Assembly (NCBI GenBank): GCA_946186535.1
Contig: CAMHNT010000068.1
Location: 1 to 9,808, forward strand
Source: an uncultured Clostridia bacterium
Lineage (GTDB): Bacteria; Bacillota; Clostridia; Oscillospirales; Acutalibacteraceae
Length of the DNA: 9,808 nt
Direction of reading: 5' to 3'
Shown: positions 1-5,236 of the stretch, piece after piece
How positions within the stretch are numbered: position 1 is the stretch's first letter
How the letters are laid out: each line of letters begins with the position of its first letter
The notes under the pieces: model-generated
Seen by the model: only the letters and a program-made list of their open reading frames with translations
Told to the model about the DNA's origin: nothing
Database searches by the model: none
Translations under genes and position numbers: made by a program

Positions 1-62
1 TGACAGGAGTTGTTACTCTTGTTGTTAAGCTCTTAAGAGATAATGATAACAAGAAGAAATAG
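1..62 (+). CDS. Holin-like toxin peptide, copy 1 (3' end only)
   Basis: The last 19 codons plus stop of a small hydrophobic peptide are present; the 5' part lies outside the window. The frame is fixed by copy 2 at 433-540. The two copies encode the same residues (TGVVTLVVKLLRDNDNKKK), and the three base differences in this stretch are all silent (AAG AAA TAG against AAA AAG TAA). Silent-only change is direct evidence that the peptide is translated and under selection. The tail is a membrane-type hydrophobic run followed by charged, Lys-rich residues, as in Hol-Tox/TxpA-like type I toxins. Expected role (family knowledge plus inference): a small membrane-active toxin held in check by the convergent antisense RNA encoded at about 95-203. 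The family label rests on peptide character and gene arrangement, not on a search. Confidence 0.6.
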   Translation, partial: TGVVTLVVKLLRDNDNKKK

Positions 63-94
63 TTCTTTTTATTAAGTTAAGTAATTTCCTATTA

Positions 95-203
95 ATAAAA
101 AGATAACACCGCCTAAAATCCCCATTCTAACCGGTGTTATCTTAACATCAAACGAGGGGCGAAACCGCTCCCTATGCAGTACTCCCCGAAAGGGGATTCT
201 TTA
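95..203 (-). ncRNA. Antisense RNA (putative type I antitoxin), copy 1
   Basis: On the minus strand a consensus sigma-A promoter (209-237) is followed by about 107 nt without an evident ORF, ending in a 12-bp hairpin and T-run. The predicted RNA starts near 202 and ends near 96. It can form a 5' hairpin CCCC-TTTC-GGGG, then a GAG/CTC-based stem closed by a TTC loop, then the terminator. It lies opposite the 3' UTR of the copy-1 peptide mRNA and starts just inside that mRNA's own terminator. Convergent 3' overlap of this kind is the txpA/ratA and bsrG/SR4 arrangement. Function as an antitoxin that blocks translation or promotes mRNA decay is inferred. Ends are approximate. Confidence 0.6.
97..143 (-). 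terminator. Terminator of antisense RNA, copy 1
   Basis: The stem AAGATAACACCG (100-111) pairs perfectly with CGGTGTTATCTT (132-143), 12 bp, around a 20-nt loop. Read on the minus strand the stem runs into TTTTTATTAAT, a typical U-tract. The plus strand has no T-run after it, so it works for the leftward RNA only. Confidence 0.75.
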
Positions 204-208
204 TTATT

Positions 209-237
209 ATAATACAATATTATCCGAAAAATGTCAA
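209..237 (-). promoter_or_regulatory. Antisense RNA promoter, copy 1
   Basis: On the minus strand TTGACA (232-237) is separated by exactly 17 bp from TATTAT (209-214). This is a near-perfect sigma-A promoter directed toward the peptide gene, with transcription predicted from about 202. The identical elements recur in copy 2 with the same spacing. Confidence 0.8.
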
Positions 238-267
238 GCGCCTTAATTCCGGTGCTTTTATTTTTTT
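237..267 (+). terminator. Toxin mRNA terminator, copy 1
   Basis: AGCGCC (237-242) pairs with GGTGCT (251-256), one G-U wobble included, across an 8-nt loop, followed by TTTATTTTTTT. It directly follows the -35 box of the antisense promoter, so a toxin mRNA ending here would span the whole antisense gene. Confidence 0.65.
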
Positions 268-365
268 GTCGGCTCCATAGAAAAAATTACAATTCAAAAA
301 TAAAATCAATTACCGGTCGGGTGCATGAGCCGAGCTTATAATAAAAGCTGCTTCTCGCATTGCCC

Positions 366-426
366 GTCGCCGCTCGGCGACACTGCACAAAGTGGTGGCG
401 GTTTTCTCCCCTTAGAGGGAGGTGAT
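366..426 (+). promoter_or_regulatory. Structured toxin mRNA leader with sequestered RBS
   Basis: Two hairpins are visible ahead of the copy-2 peptide. GTCGCC (366-371) pairs with GGCGAC (376-381). CTCCC (406-410) pairs with GGGAG (417-421), which is the core of the ribosome binding site GGAGGTGAT (418-426). The ribosome site matches the 16S rRNA tail over nine bases, so it is exceptionally strong but hidden in a stem. Hidden Shine-Dalgarno sites are typical of type I toxin mRNAs. The promoter is not obvious: TATAAT at 337-342 lacks a good -35. Confidence 0.5.
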
Positions 427-432
427 AACTTC

Positions 433-540
433 ATGAATTATGTTACATTCACTGAACTTTTTCAGTTTGTAATCATGATGACAGGAGTTGTTACTCTTGT
501 TGTTAAGCTCTTAAGAGATAATGATAACAAGAAAAAGTAA
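433..540 (+). CDS. Holin-like small membrane toxin, copy 2 (35 aa)
   Basis: A 35-residue peptide beginning MNYVTFTELF. Residues 9-27 form one hydrophobic helix (LFQFVIMMTGVVTLVVKLL) followed by the charged tail RDNDNKKK, the layout of Hol-Tox/TxpA-type type I toxins that insert in the cytoplasmic membrane. The ATG at 433 is chosen because the SD GGAGGTGAT ends 6 nt upstream; an in-frame ATG at 325 would add 36 unlikely residues and has no such site. The 19 C-terminal residues are identical to copy 1 with only silent base changes. The 3' UTR is overlapped by an antisense RNA on the other strand (about 566-673). The likely role is a growth-inhibiting or membrane-depolarising peptide controlled by that RNA. 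A non-toxic small membrane peptide cannot be excluded. Confidence 0.7.
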   Translation: MNYVTFTELFQFVIMMTGVVTLVVKLLRDNDNKKK

Positions 541-565
541 TTTTATTTTGTTTTAATATATAAAA

Positions 566-673
566 TGAAATAAGATAACACCGCCATTTTTCCAACTCGC
601 GCGGTGTTATCTTAACACTAACCGAGGGGCGAAGCCGCTCCCTATGCAGTACTCCCCGAAAGGGGGTTCTTTA
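566..673 (-). ncRNA. Antisense RNA (putative type I antitoxin), copy 2
   Basis: Same organisation as copy 1: promoter at 679-707, predicted start near 672, terminator hairpin at 572-613. The body (about 614-672) differs from copy 1 at few positions. One change turns a G-U pair of the middle hairpin into G-C (GGT/GCC to GGC/GCC), which keeps the fold. The terminator loop (585-600) is unrelated to that of copy 1. The RNA lies opposite the 3' UTR of the 433-540 peptide mRNA and does not reach the coding region. The antitoxin role is inferred from this arrangement. Confidence 0.6.
572..613 (-). terminator. Terminator of antisense RNA, copy 2
   Basis: A perfect 13-bp stem, AAGATAACACCGC (572-584) with GCGGTGTTATCTT (601-613), has a 16-nt loop. 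On the minus strand it is followed by ATTTCATTTTAT, a poorer U-tract than in copy 1. The stem is conserved between copies and the loop is not. Confidence 0.65.
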
Positions 674-678
674 TTATT

Positions 679-707
679 ATAATACGATATTATCCGAAAA
701 ATGTCAA
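679..707 (-). promoter_or_regulatory. Antisense RNA promoter, copy 2
   Basis: Minus-strand TTGACA (702-707), 17-bp spacer, TATTAT (679-684). The spacer differs from copy 1 at one position only. Confidence 0.8.
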
Positions 708-737
708 GCACCTTAATTACGGTGCTTTTATTTTTTT
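707..737 (+). terminator. Toxin mRNA terminator, copy 2
   Basis: AGCACC (707-712) pairs perfectly with GGTGCT (721-726), followed by TTTATTTTTTT. In copy 1 the same position is a G-U pair (AGCGCC), so both versions keep the stem. Confidence 0.7.
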
Positions 738-754
738 CCGCTGCCTGCAACCGG

Positions 755-785
755 AAAGACCCTCGGGATATACCCGTGGGTCTTT
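755..785. terminator. Hairpin between convergent genes (likely bidirectional terminator)
   Basis: AAAGACCC pairs with GGGTCTTT, with an inner CGGG/CCCG stem. On the plus strand it runs into TTTTCTCTTT. On the minus strand the tail is shorter, but this is the only evident terminator after the lipoprotein gene that ends at 848. Confidence 0.6.
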
Positions 786-847
786 TCTCTTTCAGATATT
801 GACTTGTATTATATTTCAAAAATAAATGCTTCCAACGAAATTCATGC

Positions 848-2836
848 TTACTGCATCATTCCCTGTCGGCCGCCTCTGCCGCCCATGTTACCGTTTGGCA
901 TTCCGCCGTCCTGGTTCATGTCGCCCATGCTGCCGCCATTCATTCCGCCGCCCATGCCGCCGAAGCCTCCCATTCCGCCGCCGTTTGAATAGGAATTGGA
1001 CGTCATTTCAATGGTAAAGCTTTCGTCGCCGACCGTGAGAATATATGTGCTTCCGGACTTGATCTCCGGTGTGCTGATGTTGACCGAGTTGAATGTCTTT
1101 GATGCCGTGTAGGAGATGATCTCCTCTCCGCTTTCGGTTGAGAGAGTTATTTTCTCGCCTGCGCTGTGGCTCGAAGACATATTATAAAGGATAGAAGCCT
1201 GTTCTGAAGCCTCGGAGAAGTTTTCTGCCATGCCAGAGCTTCCTACTGCGACGAGCGTGCCGCCCGAAATAGTTGCCGTTGTTTCATAGTCAAGCGCACC
1301 GTTTCCGCTGTCTGTCGGACCGTCAACATAAATCGTGCCGCCCTCAATAGTAAGCGTGTTGTTCGAATCAAGACCGTCGCCGCCTGCGTTGACTTTGAGT
1401 GTGCCGCCTGTGATTCTGAGATAAACGTCGCTGTTTTCGGTGAAGCTGTTCTGACCCGGTCTTCCGCCCATTGACGACTGGTCGCTTCCTCCTCCCGCAT
1501 TAAGTCCGTCGTCGCTCGCCGTAACATCGATATCTCCGCCGCTGATAGTAATATTTGAACCTTCAATGCCCTCATAGCTCTTAGTGATAGTTATCTTTCC
1601 GCCGTTTATCACAGTCGATGTGTCGGCATGAATTCCGTCGTCGCCCGAAGTAAGCGTGAGCGTTCCGCTTTCAATCGTAACATTCGAATTCGAATGAACC
1701 GTGTCGTCCGCACAGTCAGCCGTAACCGTAGCATTCGCAACCGTAATGTCGCCGCCTGCCTTCAGACCCTTTGCGCTTGTGGAATCTTCATCCGTTGACG
1801 AAGTAGTGTCTTCGCCGCCCCAGCGACCCCAGCCGCCGAAATTCTCGGTGTGAGTTTTTGAAGAATTCTCGTTTCCGCCACCCGTCGTGAGGTTCACCTC
1901 GGCGTTCTCGAGAACGAGAGCCGTTTCTGCCTGAATACCGTCGTTGTCGGCAGTAATCGTAATCTTTCCGCCTGCGATATAAACGTAGCCCTTGTCTTCT
2001 TTCTCTTCGTTCGTCGCTTTGATTCCGTCGCCGCCGCTTGTGATTTCTATCGTTCCGTCGGCGATTCTTACGCTGTCCTTGCCGCAGACTGCGCTGCCCA
2101 CGGAAGTTACCTTAATATTTCCTCCGGTAATTTTCAGATCGTCCTTTGAAACGATTGCGTGGCTCATGTTTCCGTTAACCGCAAGCGAACCGGAACCGTT
2201 GATCGTAAGGTCGCATTTGCTGAAAATAGCCGAATCGACGTTGCTCTCCTCGGAATCCTCCTTGTAGGTCTCTCCGTCGGAAACCGTATTTTCCGTACCG
2301 TCAGCGAGTGTCAGAAATACCTTGTCTGCACTCTTCACATAAATTGCCGAGTAGTCGGAGCTTGTGATCGAGCAGCCGTTGAGAACGATCTGAACCTTTG
2401 CACTCTCGTCCGCTTCAACAACGATCCTGCCGTCCTTTATTGTGCCGCTTATTATATAAACGCCTTCTTCGGTTATTGTGAGAACGTTGTCGGAAACAGA
2501 AGCGCCGTCGCCTTCAACACTGAAGGTCTTGTCGCTGCATTTGATAACCGTCGCACCCTCTTCGTCGTACTCTCCCGAGAGGTCACGGTCCGAGAACATG
2601 TCTTCATATGAAAGCTCCAGCGCCGAAGCGGTTGATTCCGTACTTTGATCGGAAGTCTCCGTTTTCGAAGCCGTGCTGTCCTCTGTTTCATTGGAAACGC
2701 TGTTATCCTGCGAAACAGACGAAGAAATGCTCGATGTATTGTCCGAATCTGAATCTGTATTATTATTACATCCTGCGAATACTGCTGCAGAAATCATAGC
2801 CGCAAGTATCAATGCGATAAATCTTCTCTTTTTCAT
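848..2836 (-). CDS. Cthe_2159-type carbohydrate-binding beta-helix lipoprotein
   Basis: A 662-aa secreted lipoprotein. The start at 2836 is chosen because AGGAGG lies 9 nt upstream and the product then opens with a lipoprotein signal MKKRRFIALILAAMISAAVF ending at AG-C23. Ser/Thr/Asp-rich linker to about residue 75. Residues from about 90 to 560 are short repeats of the form ITGGxIxVxxxDDGI/L (SGDDGIHAD, ASDDGLNAGG, AGGDGLDSN), the right-handed parallel beta-helix of the Cthe_2159 / DUF4353 family (PF14262), whose founder binds cellulose and pectic polysaccharides and calcium. A Trp-containing loop (GGWGRWGG) interrupts the repeats. The last 48 residues (615-662) are Gly/Met/Asn-rich low complexity, as often seen in this family. 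No catalytic motif is visible, so the expected role is binding plant polysaccharide at the cell surface. The gene is monocistronic: promoter at 2877-2885, hairpin after its stop. Confident on family, less on ligand. Confidence 0.85.
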   Translation of the reverse strand: MKKRRFIALILAAMISAAVFAGCNNNTDSDSDNTSSISSSVSQDNSVSNETEDSTASKTETSDQSTESTASALELSYEDMFSDRDLSGEYDEEGATVIKCSDKTFSVEGDGASVSDNVLTITEEGVYIISGTIKDGRIVVEADESAKVQIVLNGCSITSSDYSAIYVKSADKVFLTLADGTENTVSDGETYKEDSEESNVDSAIFSKCDLTINGSGSLAVNGNMSHAIVSKDDLKITGGNIKVTSVGSAVCGKDSVRIADGTIEITSGGDGIKATNEEKEDKGYVYIAGGKITITADNDGIQAETALVLENAEVNLTTGGGNENSSKTHTENFGGWGRWGGEDTTSSTDEDSTSAKGLKAGGDITVANATVTADCADDTVHSNSNVTIESGTLTLTSGDDGIHADTSTVINGGKITITKSYEGIEGSNITISGGDIDVTASDDGLNAGGGSDQSSMGGRPGQNSFTENSDVYLRITGGTLKVNAGGDGLDSNNTLTIEGGTIYVDGPTDSGNGALDYETTATISGGTLVAVGSSGMAENFSEASEQASILYNMSSSHSAGEKITLSTESGEEIISYTASKTFNSVNISTPEIKSGSTYILTVGDESFTIEMTSNSYSNGGGMGGFGGMGGGMNGGSMGDMNQDGGMPNGNMGGRGGRQGMMQ

Positions 2837-2876
2837 CTCAGTAATCCTCCTGTATTCAATGCGGTTCGTGAATGAT

Positions 2877-2905
2877 ATTATATCAATATTCTGTCCGATA
2901 ATATG
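2877..2905 (-). promoter_or_regulatory. Extended -10 promoter of the beta-helix lipoprotein gene
   Basis: Minus-strand TGATATAAT (2877-2885) is a perfect extended -10 (TGnTATAAT). The -35 position (2900-2905, CATATT) is poor, which extended -10 promoters tolerate. It gives a leader of about 34 nt containing the AGGAGG site. Confidence 0.5.
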
Positions 2906-3061
2906 ACGTTTCATGTCCGATGCAGAGAATATTCAATATACATTTCATTTCCCAAGCCGCCTGCTTGTCTGATGTGGTTTATCTTCTGTAATAATAATAC
3001 ACCGTCTACCTTAATCCAACTTAAATAAATACTTAAACTTTACTTTAATTTTCCGAATTAA

Positions 3062-4384
3062 TCAGAACCCTCTCGCTTTCAAATCACTGACAATATTCAC
3101 AAATTCCTCTCTGATATCGAACCCCTTTATATCCTCTCTCATGAGGTCAATCATATCGCCGTGAGAAATTCCTCTTCTTGTTTTCGGCTCAAAAAAGATG
3201 TGTCTTTCTCCCCACTTCATCGACTCAACATCAACCAGCCCGTCGTTGTCGAGCTTGCTGAAATGCTTGACGAGGTAGTACGAAAAATTCTGAGGAAAGC
3301 CTGCGCTGCGGCTTTTCTTCATTCTTGAACCGACGCTCTGAGCGAAAACCCCGGGTCTGTCCGTCATCATCGCATTAAGCTCCTGAGCCCTCTTCGCGGT
3401 AAGGTCGGTGACTGCGGAAATAAAATCCGGGTCAGGTTCACCGAACTTCTTCAAAGTGCCGTTGTATCTGTCTGCAATAAAATTCTTAAAGCTTTTCGGC
3501 GCACGCTCGAGAATAAAATCGGCATATTCACAGCCCCTGTGCGGAGTGTTAATCGTCGTGAGCGAAGCGACGTACTTATCCATTCCGAGGCACGAAACGG
3601 CGTATCTCGAATCGAGACCACCCTTTGAATGGGCGATGATATTGACCTTTTCGCAGCCTGTCGTCCTGATGATTTCCTCAATCTTGTTTTTCAGCTCTTC
3701 TGCGCACCTCTCGACGCTTGCGGCGGAATGCTGTTCCCCGTAATAGACCTCGGCGCCGTTTCGAATCAGCTCACCCGGAACTCTTCCCCAGTAATTGAAG
3801 AACTTGAGATCCCTGAAAAAGACTCCGTGAACCATAAGAATAGGATACCTTGTCCTGCATATCTCGCTTTCCTTCCTGATATTGTTAAGCTCGATTTTCT
3901 CCGTTTCGAGCTCAAACTCGTTGTAGGCAGTCTTTGCGGCTTTTGCAAAAATAAAAACATTCGCAGCCGGCACCCACCAGAAAAGCGCTATCATAACTCT
4001 CTGAACGATTCCGAGTCTTGCACTCGTCGTAAAAAGCCTTAGCACACCGTTAAACACAACGACAGCCCCCGAAACGAGCGTGACCGCAGTAAACACAGCA
4101 ATCCCCCGAGCACCAAGTCCAAAGAAATTTATCCACACAATAAGCGCCGCACAGTTAACAACAAAACTCCACACAAATATAATCAGCAGTTCTCTGCCGT
4201 TATACATAATATTAAGCCTGCGGCTCGGACTTTTTACTCCTGACGGCTTTATATTCACAATCAGAAAACACACGGAAAGAACGGCAGCAGCGACCACAGC
4301 CGCCCCTTTGAACCCGTAATCTTCCGACAAAAACGCTGCCACTCCCGACAGCAGCACCAAATCCAAAATCCCAAAAACTCTCAT
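3062..4384 (-). CDS. Membrane-anchored alpha/beta-hydrolase, lipase/esterase type
   Basis: A 440-aa protein. Residues 1-150 hold about four to five hydrophobic segments (roughly 5-20, 27-45, 66-90, 95-115, 128-148). The remainder is a lipase-like alpha/beta-hydrolase: YPILMVHGVFFRD with oxyanion H186-G187, nucleophile S253 in NIIAHSKGGLDSRYA, LTTINTPHRG, probable acid D381 in LDNDGLVDVES, and H408 in GISHGDM. These match the triacylglycerol lipase (family I)/PGAP1-like layout, except that the elbow is A-H-S-K-G-G rather than G-H-S-x-G-G. The hydrolase domain probably sits on one face of the membrane; which face cannot be decided from sequence. Substrate unknown: a lipid or ester. The start is uncertain: the ATG at 4384 has only a weak GGGG 10 nt upstream and overlaps the stop of the small upstream ORF (ATGA), suggesting coupled translation. 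No clear terminator is seen in 2941-3060. Confidence 0.8.
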   Translation of the reverse strand: MRVFGILDLVLLSGVAAFLSEDYGFKGAAVVAAAVLSVCFLIVNIKPSGVKSPSRRLNIMYNGRELLIIFVWSFVVNCAALIVWINFFGLGARGIAVFTAVTLVSGAVVVFNGVLRLFTTSARLGIVQRVMIALFWWVPAANVFIFAKAAKTAYNEFELETEKIELNNIRKESEICRTRYPILMVHGVFFRDLKFFNYWGRVPGELIRNGAEVYYGEQHSAASVERCAEELKNKIEEIIRTTGCEKVNIIAHSKGGLDSRYAVSCLGMDKYVASLTTINTPHRGCEYADFILERAPKSFKNFIADRYNGTLKKFGEPDPDFISAVTDLTAKRAQELNAMMTDRPGVFAQSVGSRMKKSRSAGFPQNFSYYLVKHFSKLDNDGLVDVESMKWGERHIFFEPKTRRGISHGDMIDLMREDIKGFDIREEFVNIVSDLKARGF

Positions 4385-4575
4385 TTTTTATTTACCCCGA
4401 TTCCGTACACATTCTTTACATAAGCCATCGCCCGAGGATGCGGACTTAAGGCGTTAGTTTTTTTCCCTATCCTACTCTTTGGACTTTTCAAACAGTCGTT
4501 TATCAAAGATATTCTTAAACTTAATAAGGATATATTTTTGATAAAAAACTCTTCTATCAAGCTAAGTTTTTTCAT
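4381..4575 (-). CDS. Doubtful small ORF (64 aa) inside a repeat, ahead of the lipase
   Basis: An open frame beginning MKKLSLIEEFF and ending in a segment KSPKSRIGKKTNALSPHPRA that overlaps the lipase start by 4 nt (ATGA). A purine-rich GGGAGGGGG lies about 12 nt before the ATG at 4575, and a TTG at 4578 is an alternative. The same frame, without indels over 39 codons, is open in the second repeat copy (minus strand 9498-9635) with 31 of 39 residues identical. Only 5 of 14 base differences are silent, so selection for a protein is not shown. It could be a leader ORF that couples translation to the lipase, or simply repeat DNA that happens to be open. Confidence 0.25.
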   Translation of the reverse strand: MKKLSLIEEFFIKNISLLSLRISLINDCLKSPKSRIGKKTNALSPHPRAMAYVKNVYGIGVNKK

Positions 4576-4583
4576 CAAACTAA
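4399..4583 (-). repeat. Dispersed repeat, copy A (matches 9512-9663)
   Basis: About 120 nt here match 9512-9630 strongly, with shared blocks such as GACTTAAGGCG and CAGTCGTTTATCAAAGATAT. Both copies end in CAAACTAAC. Copy A carries about 30 extra nt (including AACTTAGCTTGATAGAAGA) that copy B lacks. The extra part resembles AGACCAAGCTTAATAGA at 7291-7307 and 7356-7372. It sits between the lipase start and the hairpin cluster at 4589-4657, suggesting a composite, mobile-looking intergenic element. Confidence 0.7.
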
Positions 4584-4588
4584 CCCAC

Positions 4589-4657
4589 CCCCTCCCTGCC
4601 GGAGGGGCTATTCTGGGTGTGGGCTTCGCCCAGGCCCATCGGGAGCTGCTCTCCCGA
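4589..4657 (-). repeat. Hairpin cluster, related to the 7248-7266 element
   Basis: Three consecutive hairpins: CCCCTCC/GGAGGGG (4589-4595 with 4601-4607), TGGGC-TTC-GCCCA (4620-4632) and TCGGGAG/CTCCCGA (4639-4657). Read on the minus strand the last one, GTTCGGGAGAGCAGCTCCCG, differs by one base from plus-strand 7246-7265. In both places it is followed by a G-rich stretch, then ATGAAAA and an AGCTTRATAGA motif. The cluster would form the 5' leader of the lipase transcript. Confidence 0.6.
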
Positions 4658-4668
4658 ACTCTTCTATA

Positions 4669-4697
4669 AGTATAATACCAAAACCTTTTTTTTTCAA
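4669..4697 (-). promoter_or_regulatory. Promoter upstream of the lipase leader
   Basis: On the minus strand TTGAAA (4692-4697), 17-bp spacer, TATACT (4669-4674). Transcription would start near 4662, giving a leader of about 280 nt before the lipase ATG that contains the hairpin cluster and the small ORF. Confidence 0.6.
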
Positions 4698-4980
4698 TAA
4701 TTATCCCTGACTTCTAATCAAATTCTAATTTTTCCGATAAACCATCTTCTCCCTCAAAACATCAAAAAAATCACCCTTTTTTTGTCGTATGAAAAATATT
4801 TCTAATGTGAAAAATAATCAATACGTTTAATGCATTGAACCGTTAAAGTAAAGAAAATAAATAAATATTTATAAAAACTTATGTCTAAATAATCCAAAAT
4901 AATTCCTTAAAATATTTCCCGGTTTTAAATTCTATTAAAAATGACCAATTTTTTTTGGGTTGCGAGTGAAAAATCAAGGG
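4698..4980. other. AT-rich divergent intergenic region with one palindrome
   Basis: No gene is visible between the divergent lipase and GH13 promoters; the stretch is strongly AT-rich. The only clear structure is a 16-bp near-palindrome at 4825-4840 centred on TGCA (GTTTAATG/CATTGAAC, one G-T mismatch). It lies about 140 bp upstream of the GH13 -35 box and could be an operator for a dimeric regulator, but there is no match to a known consensus. Confidence 0.3.
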
Positions 4981-5009
4981 TTGACATTAACTTTAACAGG
5001 TATTATCAT
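4981..5009 (+). promoter_or_regulatory. Promoter of the GH13 gene
   Basis: TTGACA (4981-4986), 17-bp spacer, TATCAT (5004-5009). The start would be near 5016, leaving a 5' leader of about 220 nt before the ATG at 5237. The leader is AT-rich. I see no known riboswitch or T-box in it, only a weak CCGG-bounded fold around 5076-5105. Confidence 0.65.
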
Positions 5010-5236
5010 ATAAAGTGGGAATAGGTACAATTTCGATTGGATATCTTCTTTGATATGTTATGCAGTCATTATAATCCGGTATGTCATGTTTTTTATATGC
5101 CCCGGTTTTATCAGAGATTTTCCCATCGAAACCTTTACGTTAAGTACATATTTTCTTTTCATTATTAATAGTATATTATTAAGTTGAAACGAATAGGAAA
5201 AAATGTGGGATTCCACTTTGTGAGGGAAGATTTTTT

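Larger units (their letters stand above)
1..269 (+). repeat. Tandem duplication, copy 1 (partial)
   Basis: Positions 1-267 align with 479-737. The offset is 478 at the start and 470 at the end because the stretch just after the stop codon is 8 nt longer here. The peptide codons, both terminator stems, the antisense promoter and the antisense RNA body are conserved. The spacer after the stop codon and the loop of the antisense terminator are not. The duplication probably covers the whole toxin/antisense unit; its left boundary is beyond the window. Confidence 0.85.
479..739 (+). repeat. Tandem duplication, copy 2 (matches 1-269)
   Basis: Second copy of the toxin/antisense unit; see copy 1. 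Similarity stops after the T-tract of the toxin terminator near 737, which marks the right boundary of the duplicated unit. Confidence 0.85.

Noticed and set aside
325..432. N-terminal extension of the copy-2 toxin from ATG 325 (71 aa)
   Set aside because: The extension is Cys/Gly/Ser-rich, covers the structured leader, and the near-perfect SD at 418-426 points to ATG 433.
1992..2611. Plus-strand frames opposite the lipoprotein gene
   Set aside because: They are shadows of the biased codon use in the Gly/Thr/Asp-rich beta-helix gene and have no RBS or family motif.
2837..2914. Upstream start for the beta-helix lipoprotein adding 26 residues
   Set aside because: It would bury the lipoprotein signal peptide inside the protein and overlaps the extended -10 promoter; AGGAGG fits the ATG at 2836.
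5076..5105. Possible attenuator hairpin in the GH13 leader
   Set aside because: Only a 4-bp CCGG/CCGG stem with a large loop and a weak inner stem; not convincing as a terminator or riboswitch.
5182..5200. Possible cre (CcpA) site near the GH13 start
   Set aside because: GTTGAAACGAATAGG lacks the required WTGNAANCGNWNNCW spacing, so catabolite control is not supported.
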